Positions 47,942-59,272 of a stretch of DNA of 64,000 nt are shown here, one piece after another. The stretch covers positions 152,164 through 216,163 of the forward strand of contig PBLF01000009.1 of the NCBI GenBank assembly GCA_002722295.1, given 5' to 3'. This stretch comes from Stappia sp. (lineage in GTDB: Bacteria; Pseudomonadota; Alphaproteobacteria; Rhizobiales; Stappiaceae). Below the pieces are notes generated by a model. The model saw only the letters and a list, made by a program, of their open reading frames with translations, was not told the DNA's origin and made no database searches. Each line of letters starts with the position of its first letter. The first letter of the stretch is position 1. Made by a program: the position numbers and the translations under genes.

Positions 47942-50344
47942 TCAGATCGGATTCACCAGACGGACCGGGCGGCCCGGCGCCAGCTCCGACGCCGCCGCGA
48001 CGATGGCATCGGAATCGATCCCGAAATGATGGTGCAGGTCGGCAATCGTGCCGGTCTGTCCGAAATGCTCGACGCCAAGCGCCGCCGTGCGGTGGCCGCA
48101 CACGGAACCGAGCCAGCCAAGTGTCGCCGGATGGCCGTCCAGCACGGTGATGAGCGTACAGTGGGCGGGAAGCCCGGACAGCAGCCGTTCGATATGGCTC
48201 ATGGCACCGCGCGCGCCGCGCTTGCGCATCCGCATGGCCGCGTGCCAGCCGGCGTTCAGGCGATCGGCGGACGTCACGGCGAGAACGCCGATGTCACGCC
48301 GGTCCCCGCCGATACGGCCCGCCGCCTCGATGGCCTCCGGTCCGACCACGCCCTGGTAGGCGATCACGACCTCGCAGTTCGGACCCGGCTCGCGCAGCCA
48401 GTAGGCGCCGTCGATGACCCCCCGGCGGAACGCCTCGTCCTCGCGGCGCATCGGCTGCTCGATCGCCCGTGTCGACAGACGCAGATAGACCGAACCGCCG
48501 GTCTCGTCGCGCAGCCAGGTGCGCTCGTCATGAACGGCATCCCCGTCACGCTGCAGGTAGTCGAAGCTCCAGTCCATGATGACCGAAAGCTCGTCCAGCC
48601 AGCACGGCTCGAAGGAGGCGAGGCCGTCCTGGCTCATGCCGATGAGCGGCGTGCCGACCGACTGGTGGGCCCCGCCTTCGGGAGCGAGCGTCACACCGGA
48701 CGGCGTCCCCACCACCATGAAACGAGCATCCTGGTAGCAGGCGTAGTTCAGTGCATCGAGGCCGCGCGAAATGAAGGGGTCGTAAAGCGTGCCGATCGGG
48801 ATCAGCCGCTCGCCGAACAGCGAATGCGACAGGCCCGCCGCTCCCAGCAGCAGGAACAGGTTCATCTCCGCGATGCCGAGTTCGATGTGCTGCCCTTCCG
48901 GAGAGAAGCCCCACTTCTGCGTCGAGGGAATGCGCTCGTCTCGGAAGGTGTCGGCGACCGCATCGCGGGCGAACAGGCCGCGCCGGTTCACCCAGGGGCC
49001 GAGATTGGTGGACACCGTCACATCCGGCGAGGTGGTGACGATGCGCTCGGCCAGGGGATCGTCGGACTTCGCCAGGTGGTCGAGAATCTTGCCGAAACCG
49101 GCCTGGGTGGACAGCACCTTGTCGTCGAGGAAAATCGCTCCCGGCGCCGGGATCCGGGCCGCGCTGTGCCGGCGCGCGCCCGCGGCGAAGAAAGGCGTCT
49201 GCGATATGAAGCGCGAGAACTCCGCCTCACCGATGTCGAGACCTTCCGCGGGGTCCCACTCATGCCCCTCACGCACGCCCATGGCCTTGCGAAAGCCGTC
49301 CATCTGCGTCGGGGTCATCAGGCCGGCGTGGTTGTCCTTGTGGCCCGCGAGCGGCGTGTTCCAGCCCTTGATCGTGTAGGCCACGAAGGCCACCGGGCGA
49401 TCATGCAGGGCCTGTTCGGCGAAGACCTCGCTCAGAGTCTCGACGCAATGGCCGCCGAGATTGGTCATGAGCTCCTGCAACTGCTCATCGGACCGGCGCC
49501 CGATCAATGCGCTGACGTCCCCCTGGTCGCCGATGTCGTCCTGCAGGCGCTTGCGCCACGCGGCACCGCCCTGGAATGTCAGGGCGGAGTAGAGCGCATT
49601 GGGACAGGTGTCGATCCACTCGCGCAGCCGCTCGCCGCCCGGCTCGGCAAAGGCCTCGCGCTGCAGCGCGCCGTGCTTGATGCGCACCACATCCCAGCCG
49701 AAGGCGCCGAAGATCGCCTCGATACGCCCGGCCAGCCCCTCGCGGACGACGCCGTCGAGGCTCTGGCGGTTGTAGTCGATCACCCACCAGGTGTTGCGCA
49801 GGTCGTGCTTCCAGCCTTCCTGAAGCGCCTCGTAGACATTGCCCTCGTCGAGCTCGGCATCGCCGACCAGCGCCACCATGCGCCCCTCGGCGAGATCGGG
49901 ATTGAAGCTGTGCGCGGAAATATAATCCTGCACCATGGACGAGAAGGCCGTGATCGCGACCCCGAGCCCCACCGACCCGGTGGAGAAATCCACGTCGTCG
50001 ATGTCCTTGGTGCGGCTGGGATAGGACTGCGCGCCGCCATAGGCGCGGAACGCCTCAAGCTTCTCCCGGGTCTGGAGGCCCGCGAGATACTGCATGGCAT
50101 GAAACAGCGGCGAGGCATGCGGCTTGACCGCCACGCGGTCCTGCGGACGCAGCGTGGCATAGTAGAGCGCGGTCATGATCGAGACCATCGAGGCACAGGA
50201 GGCCTGATGGCCGCCGACCTTCAACGCATCCGCCTTTTCACGCAGATGATTGGCATTGTGGACCGTCCAGCAGGCAAGCCAGAGCAACTTCTTCTCGACG
50301 GCCTTGAGCTGGGCCTTGCGCGCTGCGTCCATGGACACTGCCAT
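47942..50344 (-). CDS. mdeB: 2-oxobutyrate dehydrogenase E1-type protein (MdeB; AceE-like transketolase family)
   Basis: Thiamine-diphosphate-dependent 2-oxoacid dehydrogenase of the homodimeric AceE family, 800 residues. Evidence: GGHQASCASMVSIMTALYY, the TPP motif GDAELDEGN (161-169) ending at Asn192 in VIDYNRQSLDG, HIELGIAEMNLFLLLGAAGLS, and TPSGVTLAPEGGAHQS. In Pseudomonas putida mdeB follows the methionine gamma-lyase gene mdeA and its product acts on 2-oxobutyrate; the same pairing here makes this the best call over a true transketolase or pyruvate dehydrogenase. GGAGG lies only two bases before ATG 50344, so a GTG at 50338 is also possible. Confidence 0.85.
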   Translation of the reverse strand: MAVSMDAARKAQLKAVEKKLLWLACWTVHNANHLREKADALKVGGHQASCASMVSIMTALYYATLRPQDRVAVKPHASPLFHAMQYLAGLQTREKLEAFRAYGGAQSYPSRTKDIDDVDFSTGSVGLGVAITAFSSMVQDYISAHSFNPDLAEGRMVALVGDAELDEGNVYEALQEGWKHDLRNTWWVIDYNRQSLDGVVREGLAGRIEAIFGAFGWDVVRIKHGALQREAFAEPGGERLREWIDTCPNALYSALTFQGGAAWRKRLQDDIGDQGDVSALIGRRSDEQLQELMTNLGGHCVETLSEVFAEQALHDRPVAFVAYTIKGWNTPLAGHKDNHAGLMTPTQMDGFRKAMGVREGHEWDPAEGLDIGEAEFSRFISQTPFFAAGARRHSAARIPAPGAIFLDDKVLSTQAGFGKILDHLAKSDDPLAERIVTTSPDVTVSTNLGPWVNRRGLFARDAVADTFRDERIPSTQKWGFSPEGQHIELGIAEMNLFLLLGAAGLSHSLFGERLIPIGTLYDPFISRGLDALNYACYQDARFMVVGTPSGVTLAPEGGAHQSVGTPLIGMSQDGLASFEPCWLDELSVIMDWSFDYLQRDGDAVHDERTWLRDETGGSVYLRLSTRAIEQPMRREDEAFRRGVIDGAYWLREPGPNCEVVIAYQGVVGPEAIEAAGRIGGDRRDIGVLAVTSADRLNAGWHAAMRMRKRGARGAMSHIERLLSGLPAHCTLITVLDGHPATLGWLGSVCGHRTAALGVEHFGQTGTIADLHHHFGIDSDAIVAAASELAPGRPVRLVNPI

Positions 50345-50361
50345 TTCCTCCCGATAGTTGC

Positions 50362-50390
50362 GGATGCGCCCGACCCTAACGGGCGCATCC
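50362..50390 (-). other. Perfect hairpin in the mdeA-mdeB spacer
   Basis: 11-bp inverted repeat GGATGCGCCCG (50362-50372) / CGGGCGCATCC (50380-50390) with a 7-base loop, 18 bases upstream of mdeB. There is no T-tract on the minus strand, so it is more likely an mRNA processing or stability element than a terminator. Confidence 0.6.
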
Positions 50391-50490
50391 GGGCAATATT
50401 TGGTCGATTTCAGGAGGCCGGGAATACAGATCCCGGAATTTTTCTCCCCGTTCGCGCAACTCTCGCGAAAAATACCACCCGACGTGAACG

Positions 50491-51696
50491 TCAGGCAGCG
50501 CGACGCGCAAGACGATGCAGGGCGTCCGCGATGTCGTCCGAAATGTCCTTAAGGCTCTCGAGACCGACGGACAGACGCACCAGCCCGTCGGAAATGCCGT
50601 GACGTGCCCTTTCCTCCGCCGTGTAGGTGGAATGGGTCATGCTCGCCGGATGCTGTGCCAGCGTCTCGGCATCGCCAAGGCTGACGGCACGCGCGACGAG
50701 ATCGAGACCGTCGAGGAACGCAATTCCGGCTTCTTTCCCCCCTGCGAGCTCGAAGGCGATCATCCCGCCGAAGCCCGGCATCTGACGTACCGCCAGGTTA
50801 TGCTGGGGAAAGGACGCAAGGCCGGGATAGTGAACGGTCGCGACGGCGGGATGGGCTTCGAGCTGTTCCGCGACGGCACGCGCGCTGGCGCAATGCCGCT
50901 CCATGCGCAGTTCCAGCGTCTTCAGCCCGCGCAGCACGAGGTGAGCGGTCAACGGGGCCATGACGGCGCCTGTCATGTCCTTCAACCCGACAAGTCGCAC
51001 CGCCTGCATGTCCGCGCCAGAGCCCACGGCAATGCCGGCGACCAGATCGCCATGGCCGCCGAGGTACTTCGTCGCCGAGTGGACGACGATATCCGCGCCG
51101 AGCGCGAGGGGCCGCGTCAGGACCGGTGTCGCGTAGGTGTTGTCGACCACCGTGCGTACGCCGGCCTTGCGGGCGATTGCGGCAACCGCCCCGATGTCGA
51201 CAAGACGCATGTTGGGATTTGCCGGCGTCTCGAAGTAGACGACCCGGGTCTTCTCCGTGATCGCGGCTTTCACATTTGCCGGATCGCGCATGTCCACGTG
51301 GGTTACCGTCACGCCGAAACGCGCCAGCCCGTGATGGAAGAAGGCGAAGGTGCAGCCGTACAGCGTCTCGTCGACGAGGATCTCGTCGCCGGGCGAGAGA
51401 AACGTCCACAGCACCGCCGTGATCGCCCCCATGCCCGAGGCGAACCCGAGGGCCGCCTCCCCTTCCTCGAGCGCGGCCATGCGCGCCTCGAGAAGTTCCA
51501 CCGTCGGATTCGAGATACGGCTGTAGACGTGCCCGACGCGATCGCCGGCGAACATCTCCCCGCCCGCCCCGGCAGTCTCGAAGACGAAGGTGGAGGTCAT
51601 GTGCACGGGCGGCGTCAGCGCGCCCTCGTTGTCAAGCGGGTCATAGCCATGATGAATGGCGCGGGTGGCGAAGCCTGCGGCACGGTTGCGGATCAT
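50491..51696 (-). CDS. mdeA: L-methionine gamma-lyase
   Basis: PLP enzyme that splits methionine to methanethiol, ammonia and 2-oxobutyrate. The 401-residue protein shows the gamma-lyase pattern: YSRISNPT (58-65), Tyr113 and Cys115 in ETLYGCTFAFF, FETPANPNM, and the PLP lysine Lys210 in HSATKYLGGHGD. The cysteine is characteristic of methionine gamma-lyase (Cys116 in P. putida); cystathionine lyases lack it. GGAGG lies six bases before the start. It is divergent from mdeR, and mdeB follows, so both steps of methionine breakdown to propionyl-CoA are encoded together. Confidence 0.92.
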   Translation of the reverse strand: MIRNRAAGFATRAIHHGYDPLDNEGALTPPVHMTSTFVFETAGAGGEMFAGDRVGHVYSRISNPTVELLEARMAALEEGEAALGFASGMGAITAVLWTFLSPGDEILVDETLYGCTFAFFHHGLARFGVTVTHVDMRDPANVKAAITEKTRVVYFETPANPNMRLVDIGAVAAIARKAGVRTVVDNTYATPVLTRPLALGADIVVHSATKYLGGHGDLVAGIAVGSGADMQAVRLVGLKDMTGAVMAPLTAHLVLRGLKTLELRMERHCASARAVAEQLEAHPAVATVHYPGLASFPQHNLAVRQMPGFGGMIAFELAGGKEAGIAFLDGLDLVARAVSLGDAETLAQHPASMTHSTYTAEERARHGISDGLVRLSVGLESLKDISDDIADALHRLARRAA

Positions 51697-51788
51697 GATG
51701 TCCTCCAGATGCGGTCCGGGGCGAATACGCCCTCTTCACGCACAGGATAGGATTGTTCCAACGCAGGTTTTCGGCAAAAATCAGCTCG

Positions 51789-51794
51789 TATAAC
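51789..51794 (+). promoter_or_regulatory. Likely -10 element of mdeR
   Basis: TATAAC at 51789-51794 in an AT-rich stretch; the -35 side (GGTTTT or TTTTCG) is poor, as expected for an activator- or autoregulated promoter. Initiation would be near 51801. Confidence 0.4.
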
Positions 51795-51802
51795 CCCAAT
51801 AT

Positions 51803-51817
51803 TGGCAGATACTGCCA
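51803..51817 (+). promoter_or_regulatory. Palindromic operator candidate for MdeR
   Basis: TGGCAG-ATA-CTGCCA is a perfect inverted repeat with a 3-base centre. It is placed at about +3 to +17 of the inferred mdeR transcript and 15 bases before its ATG, a position suited to autorepression, in the mdeA-mdeR divergent region. Confidence 0.5.
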
Positions 51818-51832
51818 GAAACAGGCCGGACA

Positions 51833-52285
51833 ATGGACGACCTCGACCGCAAGATCCTGCGCGCACTGCAAGCCGACGGGCGCCAGACAATCCAGGAGCT
51901 GTCCGAGAAGGTGGGGCTTTCCCCCTCGCCCTGCCTGAGACGCGTGCGAAACCTGGAAAGAGCGGGCGTGATTGCCGGTTACGCGGCGATCGTGGACCAC
52001 GAGGCCTACGGGCTGCCCGTGACGGTCTTCCTGCAGGTGAAGCTCAGTCCGCATACGGAGGAGATCGTCGCCGCCTTTGAACAGGCGGTGGCACGTATCG
52101 ACGAGATCATGGAATGCTATCTGCTGGCCGGCGACCGGGACTACCTGCTCAAGGTGGTGGTCGCATCGCTGGCCGACTACGAGACATTCATGCGCAGGCG
52201 GGTTCACAAGCTGCCCGGCATCGCCTCGCTCGATTCAAGCTTCGCCTTCGGCGAAATCAAGCGCTCGACGGTTCTGCCCGGGTGA
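51833..52285 (+). CDS. mdeR: Lrp/AsnC-family regulator (MdeR-like)
   Basis: A 150-residue Lrp-type regulator: N-terminal HTH (LDRKILRALQADGRQTIQELSEKVGLSPSPCLRRVRNLE) and a C-terminal RAM/AsnC ligand-binding domain (LAGDRDYLLKVVVASLADYETFM). It is divergent from mdeA, the same arrangement as the P. putida mdeR activator of mdeAB, so it probably senses methionine and controls mdeA-mdeB. The assignment rests on context. Confidence 0.85.
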   Translation: MDDLDRKILRALQADGRQTIQELSEKVGLSPSPCLRRVRNLERAGVIAGYAAIVDHEAYGLPVTVFLQVKLSPHTEEIVAAFEQAVARIDEIMECYLLAGDRDYLLKVVVASLADYETFMRRRVHKLPGIASLDSSFAFGEIKRSTVLPG

Positions 52286-52303
52286 GGTGCATGAGGTGCC
52301 GCC

Positions 52304-52909
52304 TCATCCGCGCCGGCGGTACACCCAGACCCGCGCGGGCGGCAGATTCTTGAGGATCCACCCCGAACGCTGCACGGTGAACAGGTCGGGCTCCGGCGGG
52401 ATCGGGGGAACCAGCGCGTAGGAAAACTGGATGAAGGGGGCGCCCGCAGGCAACAGTTCGAACGCCTGCATCAGCAGTGCGCGACGCTCCTCCTTCGGTC
52501 GCGAGAACAGCGGCATCGAGGACACGATCCCCGACAGGGACGCGTCGGGCATGTCGGCCAGGGTGTCACGCAGCTTGTAGGCATCGCCGCACACGATCTG
52601 CATGTCGGGATAGCGACGTCGCAGGAGCTGACAGAAGCTGTCGTTGTACTCCAGCGCCACGACACGGGCCGGCGCGATGCCACGTTCGAGGATGGCGCGG
52701 GTGACGACACCCGTGCCGGGGCCGATCTCCAGAATCTTCCCCGGGCGCTCGGGCTCGAGATAACTCGCCATGCGTCGGGTGAGGTCGGGTCCGGAGGGGC
52801 TTACGGCGCCGGTGGTCAGCGGATTTTCCGCCCAGTTTCGGATAAAGCGCACCTCGTCCGCGAGCTTCTCCTTGAAGCCCTTCACCTTGCGCGCCGACAT
52901 ATCAAGCAT
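52304..52909 (-). CDS. pmtA: Phosphatidylethanolamine N-methyltransferase (PmtA type)
   Basis: SAM-dependent methyltransferase of the small soluble PmtA family that converts phosphatidylethanolamine to phosphatidylcholine. The 201-residue protein has the family N-terminus (DEVRFIRNWAENPLTTGAVSPSG), the SAM motif ILEIGPGTGVVTRAIL and ALEYNDSFCQLLRRRYP, and the FIQFSYALVPPIPPEP segment. ATG 52909 is preferred, with GGGG nine bases upstream. It lies downstream of dnaJ on the same strand. Confidence 0.88.
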   Translation of the reverse strand: MLDMSARKVKGFKEKLADEVRFIRNWAENPLTTGAVSPSGPDLTRRMASYLEPERPGKILEIGPGTGVVTRAILERGIAPARVVALEYNDSFCQLLRRRYPDMQIVCGDAYKLRDTLADMPDASLSGIVSSMPLFSRPKEERRALLMQAFELLPAGAPFIQFSYALVPPIPPEPDLFTVQRSGWILKNLPPARVWVYRRRG

Positions 52910-52977
52910 GGACACATGCCCCTTTTCCGGTTTCGTCCAGACTTGATGCCCGGCATGGCGAATTCAAGGCGACAGCC

Positions 52978-54108
52978 TCAGCCCTGTCCCAGATTATCGA
53001 TAAAATCCTTCACCTTGGAAAAGAACCCGTGCGACTCCGGGTGAGTTTCCTTGGAGGATTCTCCCTCGAACTCGGCCAGAAGCTCACGCTGGCGCTTGGT
53101 CAGGTTCGTAGGGGTCTCGACGGTCACCTGGATGTAGATGTCTCCGTGATGCTGCGAGCGCATCACCGGCATGCCCTTGCCGCGCAGACGGAACTGCTTT
53201 CCGGCCTGCGTGCCCTCGGGAACCTTGACCCGCGTCATCTCGCCCCCGAGAGACGGCACCTCGAACTGACCGCCAAGCGCCGCCGTGGTCATCGAGATCG
53301 GCACGCGACAGTAGAGATCGGCGCCATCGCGCTGGAAGAAGGCGTGAGGTCGGATCGACAGGAAGATGTAGAGGTCGCCGGAGGGACCGCCGCGCAGTCC
53401 CGCCTCCCCCTCACCGCCGAGGCGGATGCGGGTGCCGTCCTCGATGCCTGCGGGAATGTTCACCGACAGGGTGCGGTTGATGGTCTTGCGGCCGGTTCCC
53501 GAACAGCTCTCGCAAGGATCGCTGATGACCTCGCCACGCCCCTGACAGGCCGCGCAGGTGCGCTCGAGCGTGAAGAACCCCTGTGCGGCACGCACACGTC
53601 CCGAGCCGCCGCAGGTGCGACAGGTGGTGGGCGATGTGCCGGGCTTGGCTCCCGAGCCCGAGCAGGCCTCGCAGGACACCGAGGTCGGAACCACGATCTC
53701 GACGGTCTTGCCCGTGTAGGCTTCCTCAAGCGAGATTTCGAGATTGTAGCGAAGATCAGCGCCCCGGTCGCGGCCGCCCGACCTGCGCCCGCCGCCCATG
53801 CCGAAGAACTCGTCGAAGATGTCGGACATGGCGGAGGCGAAATCCCCCGGATGACCGCCGCCGCGCGCGCCCATGCCGCCGTTCTCGAAGGCCGCATGGC
53901 CGAAGCGGTCGTAGGCCGCGCGCTTCTGCCCGTCCTTCAGCGTGTCATAGGCCTCGCTGACTTCCTTGAAGCGGGTCTCCGCGTCCCCGTCGCCCGGATT
54001 GCGATCCGGATGGTACTTCATCGCGAGCTTGCGGTAGGCGCTCTTGAGTTCCTTTTCGTCCGCGTCCCGCGAGACGCCGAGCACTTCGTAAAAGTCGCGC
54101 TTTTCCAT
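52978..54108 (-). CDS. dnaJ: Chaperone protein DnaJ
   Basis: Hsp40 co-chaperone of DnaK. The 376-residue protein has the J domain with HPD at 33-35, a Gly-rich stretch (about 75-105), four zinc-binding CxxCxGxG repeats ([32 protein letters not shown]), and a C-terminal substrate-binding domain. ATG 54108 gives the standard [11 protein letters not shown] start; an in-frame ATG at 54120 is possible. It lies 356 bases after dnaK, with a hairpin between. Confidence 0.97.
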   Translation of the reverse strand: MEKRDFYEVLGVSRDADEKELKSAYRKLAMKYHPDRNPGDGDAETRFKEVSEAYDTLKDGQKRAAYDRFGHAAFENGGMGARGGGHPGDFASAMSDIFDEFFGMGGGRRSGGRDRGADLRYNLEISLEEAYTGKTVEIVVPTSVSCEACSGSGAKPGTSPTTCRTCGGSGRVRAAQGFFTLERTCAACQGRGEVISDPCESCSGTGRKTINRTLSVNIPAGIEDGTRIRLGGEGEAGLRGGPSGDLYIFLSIRPHAFFQRDGADLYCRVPISMTTAALGGQFEVPSLGGEMTRVKVPEGTQAGKQFRLRGKGMPVMRSQHHGDIYIQVTVETPTNLTKRQRELLAEFEGESSKETHPESHGFFSKVKDFIDNLGQG

Positions 54109-54464
54109 GGAACCGCCCATCACCTTTCGCCTGCGGGCGGAGTGCTCACCGTCCTGCCCCCGGCGTCTTGTCCCGTGTCCGGCCAGAAGCGCACCCTCAT
54201 GCGGCACATCGCATGATGCGCGACATGCCCGGCCCCGATACGGCGCCGAGCGTCCGGCGTCGTCGTATCATGCGTGCCGTCATGCCTTCCCGGACGTCTC
54301 CGCCGCCCCGCCAAAGGCGCGCCGCCGTTTCCTGGCGACGCGTCGCGGCGGCACCCCGCAGGCGCGATGGCCGCGCCCGGACGTGCCCGCCCCTCCGGCA
54401 GACGCGAGAAGGGCCGCGGCCCTGCCCGTTTCCGGGTCAGACCGCGGCCCTTCGTTCATTCGCG
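54109..54464 (-). other. dnaK-dnaJ intergenic region
   Basis: 356 bases with no gene. It holds a hairpin near the dnaK stop (54409-54452) and otherwise GC-rich sequence. Open frames across it on the plus strand have the composition of antisense shadows. No separate dnaJ promoter was identified. Confidence 0.4.
54409..54452 (-). terminator. Hairpin downstream of dnaK (probable weak terminator)
   Basis: Outer stem AAGGGCCGCGG (54409-54419) / CCGCGGCCCTT (54442-54452), with an inner CCCG-TTTC-CGGG hairpin. Only a poor T-tract follows, so it may reduce dnaJ relative to dnaK expression. Confidence 0.55.
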
Positions 54465-56390
<1,926 letters not shown>

Positions 56391-56790
56391 TTTGTCCTTC
56401 CTTTCCAGCAAACCGGTCGGACCCGTTGAGGCATCGGACCGGCTCCTATTCTCGAAACGTCCTGAGGGTGTCGGGGTCCGCCGCGGCTGGCACGGCCGCA
56501 TCGCGAGACGACCCGGCGACTTGACGTGATCGGTATATAAGTGGGGCCGTCGCGCGCCGCAAGGCTGGCAGGCGACGGCATGTCCCGGTCGAACGGCCCC
56601 GCGATATTGCATTGCAGCAGGAATAGGGCTATCGAAGCCCGCAATTCCCTGCGGTCGCGCGGTCCCTGGCCATCGCCTGCGCCCGCCCGAGGCCGGTAGG
56701 GTCGCGCCTTCCGGCACGGCGGTTCCGGCCCCGACCGCACGAGCCCAGAGCGGCCAGACCCCAAGACCACAAAGAGCCCGCACGATCCTC
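56391..56790 (-). other. Divergent dnaK-sulP intergenic region
   Basis: 400 bases containing the dnaK heat-shock promoter and a leader of about 140 bases. A promoter for the plus-strand sulP gene was not identified. Open frames running across it are low-complexity shadows. Confidence 0.45.
56535..56563 (-). promoter_or_regulatory. Heat-shock (RpoH) promoter of dnaK
   Basis: On the minus strand CTTG (56563-56560), 18-base spacer, CTTATAT (56541-56535). This fits the alphaproteobacterial RpoH consensus CTTG-N17/18-CYTATNT. Confidence 0.75.
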
Positions 56791-58275
56791 ATGTTCAGAA
56801 TGTCCGCCTATCGCGCCGAGTGGACCGGCAACGTCCGCCGCGACGTACTCGCCGGCCTCGTCGTCGCCCTCGCCCTCATTCCCGAGGCCATCGCCTTTTC
56901 GATCATCGCCGGCGTCGACCCGAAGGTCGGGCTCTACGCGTCGTTCTGCATCGCCGTCGTGACGGCTTTCGTCGGCGGCCGGCCGGGCATGATCTCCGCC
57001 GCGACCGCCGCGACCGCCGTGCTCATGGTCACGCTGGTGCGCGATCACGGCCTCCAGTACCTTCTGGCCGCCAGCGTGCTCGCGGGTATCCTGCAGATCG
57101 GTGCCGGCTACGCGCGGCTGGGCGCGCTCATGCGCTTCGTGTCCCGCTCGGTGATGACCGGCTTCGTCAACGCCCTCGCCATTCTGATCTTCATGGCGCA
57201 GTTGCCCGAACTCATCGACGTTCCGCCGGTGACCTACGTCATGGTCGCCGCCGGCCTCGCCATCATCTACCTCTTCCCGCGGCTCACCACCGCGGTGCCC
57301 TCGCCGCTCATCTGCATCCTGGTGCTGACGGCCGTCACGCTTGCGCTCGGCATCGACGTGCGCACCGTGGGCGACATGGGCGAACTGCCGGACACGCTGC
57401 CGGTGTTCCTGATCCCCGACATTCCGCTGAACCTCGAGACGCTGACGATCATCTTTCCCTATTCGGCGGCGGTGGCGACGGTCGGCCTGCTGGAATCGCT
57501 GATGACGGCGGCGATCGTCGACGACCTCACCGACACGCCCAGCGACAAGAACCAGGAGTGCGTCGGCCAGGGCGTCGCGAACATCGCCTCCGGCTTCATC
57601 GGCGGCATGGCCGGCTGCGCGATGATCGGCCAGTCGATGATCAACGTGAAATCCGGCGGACGCGGGCGGCTTTCGACCTTTGCCGCCGGCGCGATCCTGC
57701 TCGTCCTGATCGTCGCGCTCGGCGACTGGGTGGCCCGCATTCCCATGCCCGCCCTGGTCGCGATCATGATCATGGTGTCCATCGGCACGTTCAGCTGGTC
57801 CTCGATCAAGTCCCTGAGGGATCACCCGCGCTCTTCCTCCGTTGTGATGCTCGCCACCGTCGCCGGCGTGCTTGCCACGCACAACCTGGTCATCGGCGTG
57901 CTGATCGGCGTGCTGCTGTCGGGCATCTTCTTCGCCGCCAAGATCGCCCAGATCTTCCGCGTGACCTCCGAGCTGTCCGCCGACGGACGGCTGCGGATCT
58001 ACCGGGTGGAGGGCCAGGTGTTCTTCGCCTCGGCGGAGGCGTTCCTCTCCTCCTTCGATTTCAAGGAAGTGCTGGACAATGTGACCATCGACGTCAGCCG
58101 CGCCCACGTGTGGGACATTTCGGCGGTTGCGGCCCTGGACACCGTGGTGCTCAAATTCCGCCGCGAGGGTGCGAACGTGGAGATCGTCGGTTTCAACAGC
58201 GCCAGCGAGACCATCGTCGACAAGCTCGCCATCCACGACAAGCCGGGCGCGCTCGAGCGCCTGATGGGCCACTGA
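56791..58275 (+). CDS. SulP-family anion transporter with STAS domain
   Basis: A 494-residue inner-membrane protein of the SLC26/SulP family. Conserved SulP points are [32 protein letters not shown] at the start, [12 protein letters not shown], and [18 protein letters not shown]; about ten to twelve transmembrane helices are followed by a C-terminal STAS domain from about 405 ([42 protein letters not shown]). Substrate may be sulfate, bicarbonate or a dicarboxylate; it cannot be decided. ATG 56791 is the likely start, with only a weak AAAGAG upstream. A tandem Usp follows after 28 bases. Confidence 0.9.
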   Translation: MFRMSAYRAEWTGNVRRDVLAGLVVALALIPEAIAFSIIAGVDPKVGLYASFCIAVVTAFVGGRPGMISAATAATAVLMVTLVRDHGLQYLLAASVLAGILQIGAGYARLGALMRFVSRSVMTGFVNALAILIFMAQLPELIDVPPVTYVMVAAGLAIIYLFPRLTTAVPSPLICILVLTAVTLALGIDVRTVGDMGELPDTLPVFLIPDIPLNLETLTIIFPYSAAVATVGLLESLMTAAIVDDLTDTPSDKNQECVGQGVANIASGFIGGMAGCAMIGQSMINVKSGGRGRLSTFAAGAILLVLIVALGDWVARIPMPALVAIMIMVSIGTFSWSSIKSLRDHPRSSSVVMLATVAGVLATHNLVIGVLIGVLLSGIFFAAKIAQIFRVTSELSADGRLRIYRVEGQVFFASAEAFLSSFDFKEVLDNVTIDVSRAHVWDISAVAALDTVVLKFRREGANVEIVGFNSASETIVDKLAIHDKPGALERLMGH

Positions 58276-58303
58276 TCCGACTGCGGCCGGGAAAGGACAG
58301 ATC

Positions 58304-59158
58304 ATGCGCAAACTCGTCGCCCTCGTGGACGGATCGCTCTATTCGCACAGCGTGTGCGACCTCGCCGCCTGGATCGCGGAACGCGAGGAGGCGGCCATCG
58401 AGCTGCTGCACGTCATTGGCCGCAGACAGGCCGAGGGCGGGGCCGCCAATCTCTCCGGCAGCATCGCCCTTGGAGCGCGCACGACGCTGCTGAAGGAGCT
58501 TTCCGAGCTCGACGAGCAGATGGCCAAGGTCGCCACCACACGCGGCCGCGCGATCCTGGAAGACGCCGGAGCCCGGCTAGCGGAGGCGGGCGCGCGCGAC
58601 GTGTCCACCAAGCTGCGCACCGGGGATATCGTCGACACGCTCGAGGAGAGCGAGGCGGACGCGGAAGCGGTCGTTCTGGGCAAGCGCGGCGAGGCGGCCG
58701 ACTTCGCCCGCATGCATCTGGGATCGAACCTGGAACGCGTGGTGCGCGCGGCGCGCAAGCCCGTGTACGTGGCGGCACGGGCGTTCCGCCCGATCAAGCG
58801 CGTTCTGATCGCCTTCGACGGTGGCCCCAGCAGCCTCAAGGCGGTGGACCACGCGGCCCGCAGCAAGGTCTTTGCCGGCCTCGACATCCACCTCCTCACG
58901 GTTGGCACCGACACCGGCGAGACGCGCACGCGCCTGCAGCGCGCGGCGGAGACGCTGGCCGCGGGCGGTCACACGCCGCGCGTCGATGTGGTGGCGGGTC
59001 AGCCGGAAACCGCGATTGCCCGCGTCGTCGAGGACGAGGGTATCGACCTTCTGGTCATGGGCGCCTACGGGCACTCGCGCATCCGCTCGCTGATCATCGG
59101 CTCGACCACGACAGAAATGGTGCGCTCCTGCAAGGTCCCGGTGCTGCTGCTGCGCTGA
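58304..59158 (+). CDS. Tandem universal stress protein
   Basis: A 284-residue protein with two Usp domains (about 1-150 and 160-284). Both show the nucleotide-binding G-2X-G-9X-G-S/T motif: GKRGEAADFARMHLGSN and GAYGHSRIRSLIIGSTT. AAAGGA lies six bases before the ATG. It lies just downstream of the SulP gene and is probably cotranscribed with it, which suggests a role linked to that transporter; this is inference. Confidence 0.9.
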   Translation: MRKLVALVDGSLYSHSVCDLAAWIAEREEAAIELLHVIGRRQAEGGAANLSGSIALGARTTLLKELSELDEQMAKVATTRGRAILEDAGARLAEAGARDVSTKLRTGDIVDTLEESEADAEAVVLGKRGEAADFARMHLGSNLERVVRAARKPVYVAARAFRPIKRVLIAFDGGPSSLKAVDHAARSKVFAGLDIHLLTVGTDTGETRTRLQRAAETLAAGGHTPRVDVVAGQPETAIARVVEDEGIDLLVMGAYGHSRIRSLIIGSTTTEMVRSCKVPVLLLR

Positions 59159-59272
59159 GCGCGCGCGGCAAGGCGCATCGACGGATGGAAACGGCGGGCG
59201 GTCGCGGTATAACCTGCGGCACCCCTTCCACTCCGGCACCCGCCGGACGTCTCACGATTCCACGAGGCAGAG

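Noticed and set aside
56629..58311. 560-codon minus-strand frame opposite the SulP gene
   Set aside because: Composition is His/Asp/Gly-rich low complexity; the plus-strand SulP protein is clearly real.
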